From Brevundimonas intermedia (GTDB lineage: Bacteria; Pseudomonadota; Alphaproteobacteria; Caulobacterales; Caulobacteraceae), in the NCBI RefSeq assembly GCF_027922165.1, contig NZ_BSFD01000002.1, positions 62,001 through 126,000 on the forward strand: DNA of 64,000 nucleotides, written 5' to 3'. Below are positions 18,734 through 30,446 of this stretch, one piece after another. Each line of letters starts with the position of its first letter. The first letter of the stretch is position 1. The notes under the pieces are model-generated. The model saw nothing but the letters and a program-made list of their open reading frames with translations. It did no database searches and had not been told where the DNA came from. Both the position numbers and the translations under genes were made by a program.

Positions 18734-19183
18734 ATGCGTCTCGCCCTTTTTCAACCTGACATTCCTCAGAACGTCGGCGCCTGCATCCGGCTATCGGCCT
18801 GTTTCGGGGTCGAGCTGCATATCGTGGAGCCTACAGGCTTCCGTTTTGACGACCGCGCCATGAAGCGGGCGGCCCTGGATTACGGCCCCCTGTCGCACAT
18901 GCGCCGCCATGCGGATTGGGATTCTTTTCAGCGCGACCGTCCCCCCGGTAGGCTGATTCTGTTCACCACACGGGGCGCTACGTCCATGTCCGATTTTGTT
19001 TTTCACGCCGACGACACGCTTCTATTCGGCAAGGAAACCTCCGGCGCGCCAGACTATGTCCATGCCGCCGTCGACGCCCGCGTGGTGATTCCGCTCCGCC
19101 CTGAAGCGCGTTCGCTGAACCTGTCGGTCACCGCAGGCATCGCCCTGTGGGAGGGACTGCGCCAGACGGGCGAAGTCGACTAG
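18734..19183 (+). CDS. trmL: tRNA (cytidine(34)-2'-O)-methyltransferase
   Basis: 149-residue SPOUT methyltransferase that 2'-O-methylates the wobble base of certain tRNA-Leu isoacceptors with SAM. The family starts at the ATG 18734 (MRLALFQPDIPQNVG); the 53 earlier open codons belong to the petA/trmL promoter gap. SAM-binding knot motifs are LLFGKETSGAP and IPLRPEARSLNLSVTAGIALWE. Its stop overlaps that of the convergent ABC-F gene by four bases. Confidence 0.95.
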   Translation: MRLALFQPDIPQNVGACIRLSACFGVELHIVEPTGFRFDDRAMKRAALDYGPLSHMRRHADWDSFQRDRPPGRLILFTTRGATSMSDFVFHADDTLLFGKETSGAPDYVHAAVDARVVIPLRPEARSLNLSVTAGIALWEGLRQTGEVD

Positions 19184-20790
19184 AGGGCGATCGTTCGCTC
19201 GATCGCTATGGCGTCCAGAAAGTCGGCGTCATGACTGACGACGACAAGGGCGCCGTCATAGGCCCGCAGCGCGGCTTCCACGGCGGCCACCGAGTCGAGA
19301 TCGAGATGATTGGTCGGCTCGTCCAGAATCAGCAGCTGCGCCGCCGCCGCCCCGGTCATGACACAGGCCAGGGCCGCCCGCAGCCGCTCGCCCCCCGACA
19401 ACTCGCCGACTTCGCGATGCGCCGCCATGTTCCGAAACAGGAACCGCGCCAGCGCCGCCTGGGCGTCGTTGACCGAGCCTTCAGGATTGAGCCGTCGCCA
19501 GGCTTCGATCAGGGTTTCATCGGGTTTCAAAATCGCGCCCTCCTGATCCAGCAGCACCGCCCGGCCCAGCCGTTCCACCCTTCCGGTTGTCGGCTCCAGC
19601 GCCCCTTGGATCAGCCGCAGCAGGGTCGTCTTCCCGGCCCCGTTCGGCCCTGTGATCGCGACCCGTTCCGGCCCCGTCAGCCGCAGGCTGACCGGCCCCA
19701 CTACAGTGCGCCCCTGCGGCGCCTCCCAGGTCGCATCGTCCAGCACCAGCAAGGTCCGGCCGGGCGTCAGCCCGCTCGACGGCATGGGGATCGACAGGGC
19801 GCGGATGCGCTCCACCCGCTCGCGCGCCAGCGCCAGAACCGCCTCCGCCTCTGCGGCTTGCCGCGCCGCCAGCAGCCGATCGCCGGCGCCGCTGTTCTCG
19901 GCTCGCTCCGCCCTCGCGCCGATCAGGATCTTCGGCATGTCGCCCTTGGCGCCCTTGCGCCGCCCGGCTGCGTCGCGCCTCGCCTTCATCTCCGTACGGC
20001 GCTGGGCGCCCGCCCCGACGCGGGCGACCGTCCGCTCGGCGCTCGCCAGATCGCGCTCCGCAGCCGCCCGCTCGGTCGCCTTGCGCTCGGCGTAGAGGTC
20101 GTAGTTCCCGCCGTGGACGGCGACGCCCAGGCTGGAGACCTCGACGATCCGGTCCATGCGCCGCAGCAGATCGCGGTCATGGCTCACCACCACTGCCCCG
20201 CCCTGCCAGCGGCTCAGCACCTCGGCGACCCGTCGCCGCGCTTCGACATCCAGATGATTGGTCGGCTCGTCCAGCAGGATCAGGTCCGGCCGCGCCAGCA
20301 GCAGGCCGGCGAGCCGCAGCCGGGTGTGTTCACCTCCGCTAAGGCTGATCGTCGCGCGTTCCATGGACAAAGCCGCCAATCCGACCTCGGCCAGGACCTC
20401 GGCGATCCGCAGCTCCAACGTCCAGTCGGCGGCCGCCAGATCTTCGGCGTCGCCCCCGCCGCCCAGAATCCGCGCGATCACCGCCAGGGCTTCGCCGACA
20501 CCCAGCGTCTCGGCGACCGTCTCTGCGGGCGCCGGATCATGGCGCTGGTCCAGCACGCCGACCGTCCCGACGCGCATCACTGCGCCCTCGGCCGGCCGCT
20601 GGTCGCCCGAGATCAAACGCAGCAGCGTGCTCTTGCCCGTCCCGTTGCGACCGACGACGCCGGTGCGCTCCGGCCCGAACGTCAGGCTCAGATTATCGAA
20701 AAGCGTAACGCCAGCGGGCGTTCTAGCGGCGACCTTGTCGAGGGTCGCGAGCGCGGACGGGGACGCGCTTCGGCTTGGGCTGGTTGGCAT
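19180..20790 (-). CDS. ABC-F family ATP-binding protein
   Basis: 536 residues with two ABC cassettes and no membrane domain. Cassette 1: Walker A GRNGTGKST, signature LSGGEHTRLRLAG, Walker B LILLDEPTNHLD. Cassette 2: GPNGAGKTT, LSGGERLRAALA, LLILDEPTNHLD. The linker between them is charged and Ala/Arg-rich (about 230-300). ABC-F proteins bind the ribosomal E site and rescue stalled or antibiotic-bound ribosomes. Without phylogeny it cannot be assigned to a resistance subgroup. The ATG at 20790 lacks a strong ribosome-binding site, and a small overlapping ORF lies just upstream. Confidence 0.92.
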   Translation of the reverse strand: MPTSPSRSASPSALATLDKVAARTPAGVTLFDNLSLTFGPERTGVVGRNGTGKSTLLRLISGDQRPAEGAVMRVGTVGVLDQRHDPAPAETVAETLGVGEALAVIARILGGGGDAEDLAAADWTLELRIAEVLAEVGLAALSMERATISLSGGEHTRLRLAGLLLARPDLILLDEPTNHLDVEARRRVAEVLSRWQGGAVVVSHDRDLLRRMDRIVEVSSLGVAVHGGNYDLYAERKATERAAAERDLASAERTVARVGAGAQRRTEMKARRDAAGRRKGAKGDMPKILIGARAERAENSGAGDRLLAARQAAEAEAVLALARERVERIRALSIPMPSSGLTPGRTLLVLDDATWEAPQGRTVVGPVSLRLTGPERVAITGPNGAGKTTLLRLIQGALEPTTGRVERLGRAVLLDQEGAILKPDETLIEAWRRLNPEGSVNDAQAALARFLFRNMAAHREVGELSGGERLRAALACVMTGAAAAQLLILDEPTNHLDLDSVAAVEAALRAYDGALVVVSHDADFLDAIAIERTIAL

Positions 20791-20848
20791 GAAGGATCAC
20801 GAGCAGCATGGCGGACAGGGCGGAACCGGTGGCCAATGCGATGATCAT
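20723..20848 (-). CDS. Possible 41-residue single-TM protein overlapping the ABC-F start
   Basis: It begins MIIALATGSALSAMLLVIL (one hydrophobic helix) and ends in a Lys/Arg/Pro-rich tail. AGAAGG lies about ten bases before the ATG. It overlaps the first 68 bases of the ABC-F gene in another frame. Since ABC-F genes are sometimes controlled by upstream ORFs, a regulatory role is possible, but it may be chance; coding status is unproven. Confidence 0.25.
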   Translation of the reverse strand: MIIALATGSALSAMLLVILHANQPKPKRVPVRARDPRQGRR

Positions 20849-20995
20849 GATCGTCAAACCTTCTGCAAAACGCGTCAGAGCAAGGAGGATGGGTCGTAAT
20901 CCTGCAATGCGCAAGTCTGACGTTGAACACGCCCGCGTGAAGCCGGACAGATCGTCCAGTGGCGTGTTCTTCAACGCCCGGCTATTCCCCGCCTT

Positions 20996-21490
20996 ATGGA
21001 AAGTCGCTTCCGCATCGAAGATCCCGCCGGAGCCGCCGCCCGCCGCGAGGCAGCCGTCCAGCGTTTGCGTGACGAGACAGGCATAGACGAGGCGATGATC
21101 GACGCCCTGGTCGACACCTTCTACGCCCGCGTGCGGGACGATCGGCTGATTGGCCCGATCTTCGCGGACCGTGTCGCCGACTGGGCTCCCCATCTGACCC
21201 AAATGAAGCTGTTCTGGTCGTCGGTGGCCTTGTCGACCGGCGTCTATCAGGGCCGACCGATGCCGAAACACCTTCCCCTGCCCATCGACGCCCGGCATTT
21301 CGACCGCTGGCTGGAGATCTTCGTCGAAACTGCCCGCGACCTGTGCCCGCCCGTCGCCGCACGTCATTTCATCGAGCGCGCCCGCCGCATCGCGCAGAGC
21401 CTGGAGTTGGGGATCGCCACGGCCAAAGGAGTGATGCTGGCCAAGGACGAGCGGTTCATGCGGCCGGCCCAGGCGTGGACCCCCGATTAG
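20996..21490 (+). CDS. Group III truncated haemoglobin
   Basis: 164 residues. After a short N-terminal extension, the 2-on-2 globin fold is recognisable from [15 protein letters not shown] (B/C helices), [10 protein letters not shown] (E helix region) and the proximal His in ARHFDRWLE (F helix), with the C-terminal helix following. It would bind haem and O2 or NO in the cytoplasm; physiological substrates of group III globins are poorly defined. It lies just upstream of uvrA on the same strand but is separated by the LexA box, so the two are probably independently controlled. Confidence 0.9.
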   Translation: MESRFRIEDPAGAAARREAAVQRLRDETGIDEAMIDALVDTFYARVRDDRLIGPIFADRVADWAPHLTQMKLFWSSVALSTGVYQGRPMPKHLPLPIDARHFDRWLEIFVETARDLCPPVAARHFIERARRIAQSLELGIATAKGVMLAKDERFMRPAQAWTPD

Positions 21491-21530
21491 ATCACCCGGC
21501 TCAGGTGCGCCGGGCGCCGGGCGTCGCAAT

Positions 21531-21545
21531 GTTCACACATTGTTC
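21531..21545 (+). promoter_or_regulatory. LexA (SOS) box upstream of uvrA
   Basis: A perfect alphaproteobacterial SOS box GTTC-N7-GTTC (GTTC at 21531-21534 and 21542-21545), 82 bases before the uvrA ATG. The N7 spacing is exact, so uvrA is very likely LexA-repressed and induced by DNA damage. Confidence 0.85.
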
Positions 21546-21626
21546 TTGCTTCAATCCCGCGATTCATCCCCATATAGCGATGTCGCGCCGGAGCCCTCCG
21601 GCTCCTCTCGGCGTTTCCCGGACCGC

Positions 21627-24584
<2,958 letters not shown>

Positions 24585-24594
24585 ACGCCCCGCT

Positions 24595-25545
24595 TCAGGG
24601 TTCCAGGTTCGTGGCGCTGGTGACGGCGCCGCTGACCCCATAGTCTTCACTGCGGCCGCGCACTGCCAGCACGATTGAGCTGACCAGCAGGACGGCCGTG
24701 GTGACGATACTGCCTTCCGGCCCGAAGGCGGCGCCTGTGACCCACCACGGCAGTTCCGCCCGCGTGGCGAGATCAAGGATCAACGGCTTGGTCTCGATCA
24801 CCTGGCCCGACACCTCCAGGCCGAAACCCAGACCCAGCAGCCAGTTCCAGGCTGCATGCCAGCCACACACGCCCCACAGCGAGCCTTCGCGGGCCGCGTA
24901 CAGACCGATGAAGACGCCGAACAGCATCACATTCGTTACCCCCATCACCAGTTCGGGCGACGGCTTGATGTTGGCGGCGTGCAACAGGCCGAAGAGGGCC
25001 GCGCTCAACCCGATGCCCCACCCCAGCCCATGGCGGGACGTAATGACCTGCATCAGCCAGCCGCGTGTGACGATCTCTTCAGTCGATCCCTGGATGATGA
25101 AGCCAAGTAGCAGCACCAGAATGGGGGCGAGCGCCGTTGGGATCGACGGCGCGGTAAAGGCGCCTCCGCCCTCGATCCGATAGCCGCCCAGAGCCGCGAT
25201 CACGCCCACGACGACCAGCAGGAAGGCTAAGCCTATGCCGTAACCCCGCAGGAAGCGCGTCAGCCCCGAACCGTTGAAGCCAATGGTCGCCAAGCCGCGA
25301 CGTTCGAACACGGCGACCCAGATGAGGGTGATCACCGCTATGGTCGCAAACCCAGCGAGCATATAGGCGGTCCCGACCCACCCGCCGACCGGTCCATCCA
25401 TCGAGACCAGCCCAAGCATGATGCCGGGAACAGCGGTGATGGTCTGGCCCAGTGCAATAAAGACCACAGCAAGCACCAGAGCCGCCGCCGTCCAGGTGCG
25501 TCGATGGTGCGGCGTCCTCGGCGCGTAGAGCTCGATCCCCGCCAT
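24595..25545 (-). CDS. CPBP-family intramembrane glutamic metalloprotease
   Basis: 316 residues, about eight TM helices. CPBP (Abi/Rce1-like) motifs are present: the EE pair in STEEIVTRG (motif 1), FGLLHA (motif 2) and GWHAAWNW (motif 3). These residues form the active site in the related Rce1 protease. Bacterial members act in protein maturation, bacteriocin immunity or signalling; the substrate here is unknown. The gene ends next to the convergent uvrA and is preceded, 30 bp away, by three polytopic membrane genes on the same strand. Confidence 0.88.
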   Translation of the reverse strand: MAGIELYAPRTPHHRRTWTAAALVLAVVFIALGQTITAVPGIMLGLVSMDGPVGGWVGTAYMLAGFATIAVITLIWVAVFERRGLATIGFNGSGLTRFLRGYGIGLAFLLVVVGVIAALGGYRIEGGGAFTAPSIPTALAPILVLLLGFIIQGSTEEIVTRGWLMQVITSRHGLGWGIGLSAALFGLLHAANIKPSPELVMGVTNVMLFGVFIGLYAAREGSLWGVCGWHAAWNWLLGLGFGLEVSGQVIETKPLILDLATRAELPWWVTGAAFGPEGSIVTTAVLLVSSIVLAVRGRSEDYGVSGAVTSATNLEP

Positions 25546-25575
25546 ATCGTCTTCCCCCCTAATAATCCCGAACGC

Positions 25576-26460
25576 TCAGCGTTCCCGAAGCCCCTGCCAA
25601 GCCGACGAGAACGGCGCGTAAAGCACCGCGAGTTGCAAGGCCGAAAGAACGGCGTTGACCACCGACCACACGAGGATAGCGGACCAGCCCTGAGCCAGAA
25701 CCTCGCCTGTGGTCAGGCCGTCGAAACGTGACAGTCCAGCGACGCCGCCCGTCGCCAAGTCAGTTCCCGCACTAATGATCGTGCCTAGGATGCTGACGAC
25801 GAAGCTCATCACGATTGCCAGAAGGGCCATACCCAGAAGCGGCCAGAACTGTCCCTTGGTCGCGGCGAAGGACTCAAAAAGGCTGAACTTTCGGCGGTCC
25901 ATAGTAATAGGAACAGCCAGACAGAGTTTGACCGACAGCCAGACAATCAGGCCGACCGCCCCCAGTGTCAGGACCAAGGCGAGAAGGTACATCACCGCCT
26001 GCCCGGATGCCGCCCCAATGCCGAAGGCGATTCCGACGAGTCCGAACAACACCCCGCTGGACAAACCAACGATCAAAGCGATCGCGACCGTGACCGCCAG
26101 CACCCGGACTTCGTCCATACCGAGGCGCAGATAGCCCCAGGCGCTCTCCGTCGGACGTAGGACAGACCGCGCCACCGCCGCGCTAAGCACGGCCCCGACG
26201 ACGAGGCTCAGAGGCGCCATCCAGACGAATAAGCCCGCATAGGCGCGGCCCAGCGCCATCAGGTCTTCAGGCGACGGATTCGACGATTGCTCCATCGCCT
26301 CCGCTGACGCCATGATCGCCGCCCATTGCCCCGCCCCCAGACCGAACATGCCCAAAAACAGGACCAGGTAGGCCAGCCCCCAGAACAGAGCGGTCATCGG
26401 GTGGCGACGAACCACCCGGAAACCTTCGAATGCCGCTTCAGTGGCGGAAAAACTCATCAC
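25576..26460 (-). CDS. Polytopic membrane protein, paralogue 1 of 3
   Basis: 294 residues with about six TM segments. It starts MMSFSATEAAFEGFRVVRRHP, a short amphipathic lead followed by RRHP before the first helix, the same layout as its neighbour at 26515. A charged segment in the middle (ITMDRRKFSLFESFAATKG) fits the GlpQ-associated/YciC-type membrane fold often annotated as a glycerophosphodiester phosphodiesterase membrane domain without enzymatic residues. No catalytic motif is visible. It lies downstream of two related genes and upstream of the CPBP protease on the same strand, so a joint membrane role is plausible but unproven. Confidence 0.8.
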   Translation of the reverse strand: MMSFSATEAAFEGFRVVRRHPMTALFWGLAYLVLFLGMFGLGAGQWAAIMASAEAMEQSSNPSPEDLMALGRAYAGLFVWMAPLSLVVGAVLSAAVARSVLRPTESAWGYLRLGMDEVRVLAVTVAIALIVGLSSGVLFGLVGIAFGIGAASGQAVMYLLALVLTLGAVGLIVWLSVKLCLAVPITMDRRKFSLFESFAATKGQFWPLLGMALLAIVMSFVVSILGTIISAGTDLATGGVAGLSRFDGLTTGEVLAQGWSAILVWSVVNAVLSALQLAVLYAPFSSAWQGLRER

Positions 26461-26514
26461 GAACTCCAGACCAGATTCGTCATACCTCTAGACCATTGCG
26501 TCAACCGCGTCCCC

Positions 26515-27432
26515 TTACGGCAAGCCATCTTGGGGAGCGTCGCTCGGTGCGCCGTCCATTAGTTGGCGGCAGGCCGAGACGAACGGCGCGCTAAGCAGGG
26601 TCAGCACGACGCCATAGACGAAACTGCCGAGGATCAGCAGGAGGGCGACGACGGCCCACACAGATCCAGTGGTCGGGAACAAGTCGCCGAAGGTTTCCGG
26701 AACCGCCCCCTGACCGAAGCCAGCGAAGACGCCGCTGGCGAATAGGACGACAATGATCACGAATGCCGCGACGAAGTAGAGCGCCATATAGACCAGCCAG
26801 GTACACGCCAGCAGACCCAGCAGCGGCAGGGTTCGCCGCTTGCCGAGGGTCCAGCCTTCGACAAAGGCGAACCGTTTCAGCATCATCGTCGCCGGGGCGA
26901 TCAGGGACAGCCGCGCCATAGCGACGGCGACCGCCACGATCAGGGCGAGGCTCATGACGACGCCGGCGATCACGGCGGCCGGCTCGTTGATCTGCCAAAG
27001 GGTGAAGCCGAGGGCGAAGCCCAGCATGACCAAGATGATCACCGCGACATAGGCTCCGAAGAACAACGCCAGCCCCACCACCGCCAGGCGCAATTCGTCC
27101 ATCCCCACTCGCAAGAAGAAGAACCGATCCGGCTGACCGATCCTCAGCGTCGCCCGCATGGTTGCGGCCCAGATGACCACCGCCAGGAACATTTGGCCGA
27201 AGTTCAGCAGCATGGACACGCCCTGAAACGCCATCAACTGACCGAACATCTCGGGCGGCGGCTCTGCGCCATCGGCCAGAGGGAAGTCGGCCAGGGCGCC
27301 GAACATCAGGGCCACGGCGCCGAGACTGAAAGCCATGATGACAAAGCCCCAAGCGAAGACCGCCAGCGGATGCCGCCGGATTACGCGCGAAGGCGTCACC
27401 ATGGCTTCGCCGATGGAAAAGGACTTAGTCAT
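26515..27432 (-). CDS. Polytopic membrane protein, paralogue 2 of 3
   Basis: 305 residues, about six TM helices. The N-terminus MTKSFSIGEAMVTPSRVIRRHP aligns by eye with paralogue 1, and the mid-protein charged segment TMMLKRFAFVEGWTLGKRR occupies the same place. Both features suggest duplication. It overlaps the end of paralogue 3 by eight bases, so the two are translated together. No enzymatic motif was recognised. Confidence 0.8.
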   Translation of the reverse strand: MTKSFSIGEAMVTPSRVIRRHPLAVFAWGFVIMAFSLGAVALMFGALADFPLADGAEPPPEMFGQLMAFQGVSMLLNFGQMFLAVVIWAATMRATLRIGQPDRFFFLRVGMDELRLAVVGLALFFGAYVAVIILVMLGFALGFTLWQINEPAAVIAGVVMSLALIVAVAVAMARLSLIAPATMMLKRFAFVEGWTLGKRRTLPLLGLLACTWLVYMALYFVAAFVIIVVLFASGVFAGFGQGAVPETFGDLFPTTGSVWAVVALLLILGSFVYGVVLTLLSAPFVSACRQLMDGAPSDAPQDGLP

Positions 27433-28249
27433 GGGTCGCTCCTTGCGGGGTCCAATACTCCAGCTGTCGATAAGCCGCGCCGAGGAACGCCATCGTCAGA
27501 GGCGCTTCGAGGCCGCTCAAAACCACCACCCAGACGGTCCAGCCGAGAAGGCCCGACAGCAGTCCCCCGCCGGTCAGCACCAACAGCACGAACTTGGGCA
27601 GACCAACGACGAGCAATCCGCCCAGCAGCGGCCAGAAACTGCCTTGGGCGATCCCCATGCTGTTCAGCGACACCATATGTCCCCGCCCCAGGGTCGCCGG
27701 AGCGAACAGCGACAACCGGACGACCATCACCAGAACACCGTAAAACGCAAAAACGGTCACGACCGCCAACAGCGACAGCTTCCACACGGGCCCAACCACC
27801 GCCCAGTTCCGCTGATTGATCGCCTCCGCGTCGAGCCCCGCCATACCGAACACCGCCAGCAGCAACAGGGCGACCACGGACAGGATCATGGCCATGAAGA
27901 CCGCGCACAGCAAGGCGGCGCCCAGCAAACGCAGTTCCGGCAGGCCGAACTGCAACCCCGCGCGCCCCAGGCCCAGTCGCTTCGCGCTCGTGACGTCGTC
28001 GCTGACGGCGATCCGCGTCAGGGCGCCGATCAGCACCAGGCTCCCGGCCAGACCGAAGGGCGCCCAAATCACACTGACCGCCCCCAACGCCAGATAGGCC
28101 GAACTCCACACCACAGCGCAGACCAGGATCGCACCCCATGCGCGTTTCCAAGCGCGCGGAAGCCCCGCGAAGGCCGCCGACAGGGCCTGACCCAGCCGCA
28201 GATAACGATGACTGCTCACGCTTACGCCCCCATATCCCCGTACCGACAT
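27425..28249 (-). CDS. Polytopic membrane protein, paralogue 3 of 3
   Basis: 274 residues, about six TM helices. The equivalent charged segment reads ATLGRGHMVSLNSMGIAQGS, with the same position relative to the helices as in the other two. It lacks the RRHP lead, having WKRAWG instead, so it is the most diverged copy. A GTG at 28219 is an alternative start. It is the first gene of the minus-strand run and lies 46 bp from the divergent trmFO. Confidence 0.78.
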   Translation of the reverse strand: MSVRGYGGVSVSSHRYLRLGQALSAAFAGLPRAWKRAWGAILVCAVVWSSAYLALGAVSVIWAPFGLAGSLVLIGALTRIAVSDDVTSAKRLGLGRAGLQFGLPELRLLGAALLCAVFMAMILSVVALLLLAVFGMAGLDAEAINQRNWAVVGPVWKLSLLAVVTVFAFYGVLVMVVRLSLFAPATLGRGHMVSLNSMGIAQGSFWPLLGGLLVVGLPKFVLLVLTGGGLLSGLLGWTVWVVVLSGLEAPLTMAFLGAAYRQLEYWTPQGATHD

Positions 28250-28295
28250 AGCAGGGGATCATGACATCACGCCAGACGGCGGCTAGAAGGCCGCG

Positions 28296-29690
28296 ATGAC
28301 TGCTTCCCCCTCTCCTTCCCCAATCCACGTGATCGGCGGCGGCCTCGCCGGCTCGGAGGCCGCCTGGCAGATCGCCCAGGCCGGCGTGCCGGTCATCCTG
28401 CACGAGATGCGCGGCGTGCCCGGCGTAAAGACCGACGCCCACCAGACCGACGGCCTGGCCGAACTGGTCTGTTCCAACTCCTTCCGGTCGGACGACTGGG
28501 AGCATAACGCGGTCGGCCTGCTGCACGCCGAGATGCGGGCGCTGGACTCGATCATCATGGCCTGCGGGGACGTCAATCAGGTGCCGGCGGGCGGCGCCCT
28601 GGCGGTGGACCGCGACGCCTTCTCCGCCGCCGTGACGGCGAAACTGGCGGCCCACCCGCTGATCACCATCGTGCGTGAGGAGATCGCAGGCTTGCCGCCT
28701 GAGGACTGGGACAATGTCATCGTCGCCACCGGCCCCCTGACCTCGCCCGCCCTGGCCGAGGCCATCCTGAAGGCGACCGGCGAGGAGAGCCTGAGCTTCT
28801 TCGACGCCATCGCCCCCATCGTCCACGCCGACAGCATCGACTTCGACATCGCCTGGCGTCAGTCGCGCTATGACAAGGAAGGCCCGGGCGGAGACGCCGC
28901 CGCCTACGTCAACTGCCCGATGAACAAGGACCAGTACGAGGCCTTCATCGACGCCCTGCTGACCGGCCCCAAGGCCGAGTTCAAGGATTGGGAGCACGTC
29001 CCCTATTTCGACGGCTGTCTGCCAATCGAGGTCATGGCCGAACGAGGCCGCGAGACCCTGCGTCACGGCCCGATGAAGCCGGTCGGCCTGACCAATCCGC
29101 GCGATCCCCTGGTCAAGGCCTACGCCATCGTCCAGCTGCGCCAGGACAACGCCCTGGGCACCCTGTTCAACATGGTCGGCTTCCAGACCAAGCTGAAGCA
29201 CGGGATCCAGGCCGAGACCTTCCGCATGATCCCGGGGCTTCAAAACGCCCAGTTCGCGCGTCTGGGCGGCCTGCACCGCAACACCTATCTGAACAGCCCC
29301 CAGCTGCTGGACAAGCAGCTGCGGCTCAAGGCCATGCCCCGCCTGCGCTTCGCCGGCCAGGTGACCGGGGTCGAGGGCTATGTCGAAAGCGCGGCCATGG
29401 GCCTGCTGACCGGCCGCCTCGCCGCCGCGCAAGCTCTGGGCCGCGACCTGTCGCCGCCCCCGCCCGAGACCGCCATGGGCGCCCTGGTCGAACACATCAC
29501 CGGGGGCCATCTGGAAGGCTCGAAGTTCCAGCCGATGAACATCAACTACGGCCTGCTGCCCCCGCTGGAGGCGCCCAAGGTCGATGAAGAGGGCAAGAAG
29601 ATCCCGCTGAAGGAACGCGGCCGGGCCAAAAAGCGCCTGATGAGTATCCGCGCGATGGAGAGCCTGAAGGCGTGGCGGGACGCGGGCTGA
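28296..29690 (+). CDS. trmFO: Methylenetetrahydrofolate--tRNA-(uracil-5-)-methyltransferase
   Basis: 464 residues. This folate/FAD enzyme makes 5-methyluridine at position 54 in the tRNA T-loop, replacing TrmA. The N-terminal FAD-binding motif is [13 protein letters not shown] (about 8-20); the family motifs [18 protein letters not shown] and [12 protein letters not shown] and the C-terminal [10 protein letters not shown] are present. TrmFO is typical of alphaproteobacteria and Gram-positives. Its stop is six bases from the convergent stop of the next gene. Confidence 0.96.
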   Translation: MTASPSPSPIHVIGGGLAGSEAAWQIAQAGVPVILHEMRGVPGVKTDAHQTDGLAELVCSNSFRSDDWEHNAVGLLHAEMRALDSIIMACGDVNQVPAGGALAVDRDAFSAAVTAKLAAHPLITIVREEIAGLPPEDWDNVIVATGPLTSPALAEAILKATGEESLSFFDAIAPIVHADSIDFDIAWRQSRYDKEGPGGDAAAYVNCPMNKDQYEAFIDALLTGPKAEFKDWEHVPYFDGCLPIEVMAERGRETLRHGPMKPVGLTNPRDPLVKAYAIVQLRQDNALGTLFNMVGFQTKLKHGIQAETFRMIPGLQNAQFARLGGLHRNTYLNSPQLLDKQLRLKAMPRLRFAGQVTGVEGYVESAAMGLLTGRLAAAQALGRDLSPPPPETAMGALVEHITGGHLEGSKFQPMNINYGLLPPLEAPKVDEEGKKIPLKERGRAKKRLMSIRAMESLKAWRDAG

Positions 29691-29696
29691 TCGCTT

Positions 29697-30422
29697 TCAG
29701 CCGCCCACGTCCTTCAGCATGAGCATTTGCCGGATAAGACGTTCCTTGTCGTCAGGAAAGCCGCATTCGACCCAGCCGGATCGCGGATTGCGCCAGGTCC
29801 CGAAGATCATGTCCCAAATTGGTAGGCCATAGTTGCTGGCGTGGACGCCCCGTTCGTGGTGCAGCCGGTGCATCTCAGGCCGCTGCACGAAGAAGCCCAG
29901 CCACCATGGCGTTCGTACGTCGGCATGGGCGATCAGGTTGAATAGGGTGACGTAGATCAACGCCAAGCCAGCCGCTGGCGCCTGAACGCCCAAGATTAAA
30001 TAGGCGACGACGGCATTGAGCAGGCTAGCCAGCAGGGCGTCGAACGGGTGGACATAGAAGGCCGTCAGCGCCTCGATCCGCGTCGGGCTGTGGTGGAGCT
30101 GATGCACCCACCGCCAGAGCCGATCTGACTTGTGGATCGCGCGATGATAGCCGTAGGCTAAAAGGCTTGAGGCCAGAAACGTCGCCAGACTTCCCCACAC
30201 AACGCCCAGACTATTCCCCAGAGAAAACAGGGAATGGCCAGCGATCCAACCTTTGAACAGGAAACCCGCCGCGACGACCACGACAAAATTGGCGGCGTTC
30301 AATCCGCCAGCATATAGCCGCCAACGCCTATCACACGACGCCCCAGACGCCGGTGCGATCACTTCACGCGTGAAGATGACCGAGAATATGGTGAAGGTCG
30401 CCAAATACACCAGCATAAGCAT
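29697..30422 (-). CDS. Sterol desaturase / fatty-acid hydroxylase family membrane protein
   Basis: 241 residues with about four TM helices and the eight-His di-iron pattern of the superfamily: HRAIHKS, WVHQLHHSP, and HRLHHERG, plus HPF and HAD between helices. Such enzymes insert oxygen or double bonds into lipids at the membrane using two irons and O2. The substrate cannot be told from the sequence; carotenoid, fatty-acid or hopanoid lipids are possibilities. It lies 24 bp downstream of the isoprenoid-synthase-fold gene on the same strand, but that neighbour looks non-catalytic. Confidence 0.88.
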   Translation of the reverse strand: MLMLVYLATFTIFSVIFTREVIAPASGASCDRRWRLYAGGLNAANFVVVVAAGFLFKGWIAGHSLFSLGNSLGVVWGSLATFLASSLLAYGYHRAIHKSDRLWRWVHQLHHSPTRIEALTAFYVHPFDALLASLLNAVVAYLILGVQAPAAGLALIYVTLFNLIAHADVRTPWWLGFFVQRPEMHRLHHERGVHASNYGLPIWDMIFGTWRNPRSGWVECGFPDDKERLIRQMLMLKDVGG

Positions 30423-30446
30423 GAAGGAACCTCCGACGGCCGCAGG

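Noticed and set aside
27429..29510. 693-codon minus-strand ORF through trmFO and the membrane paralogue
   Set aside because: It crosses trmFO antisense and enters the paralogue gene in a different frame; chance ORF.
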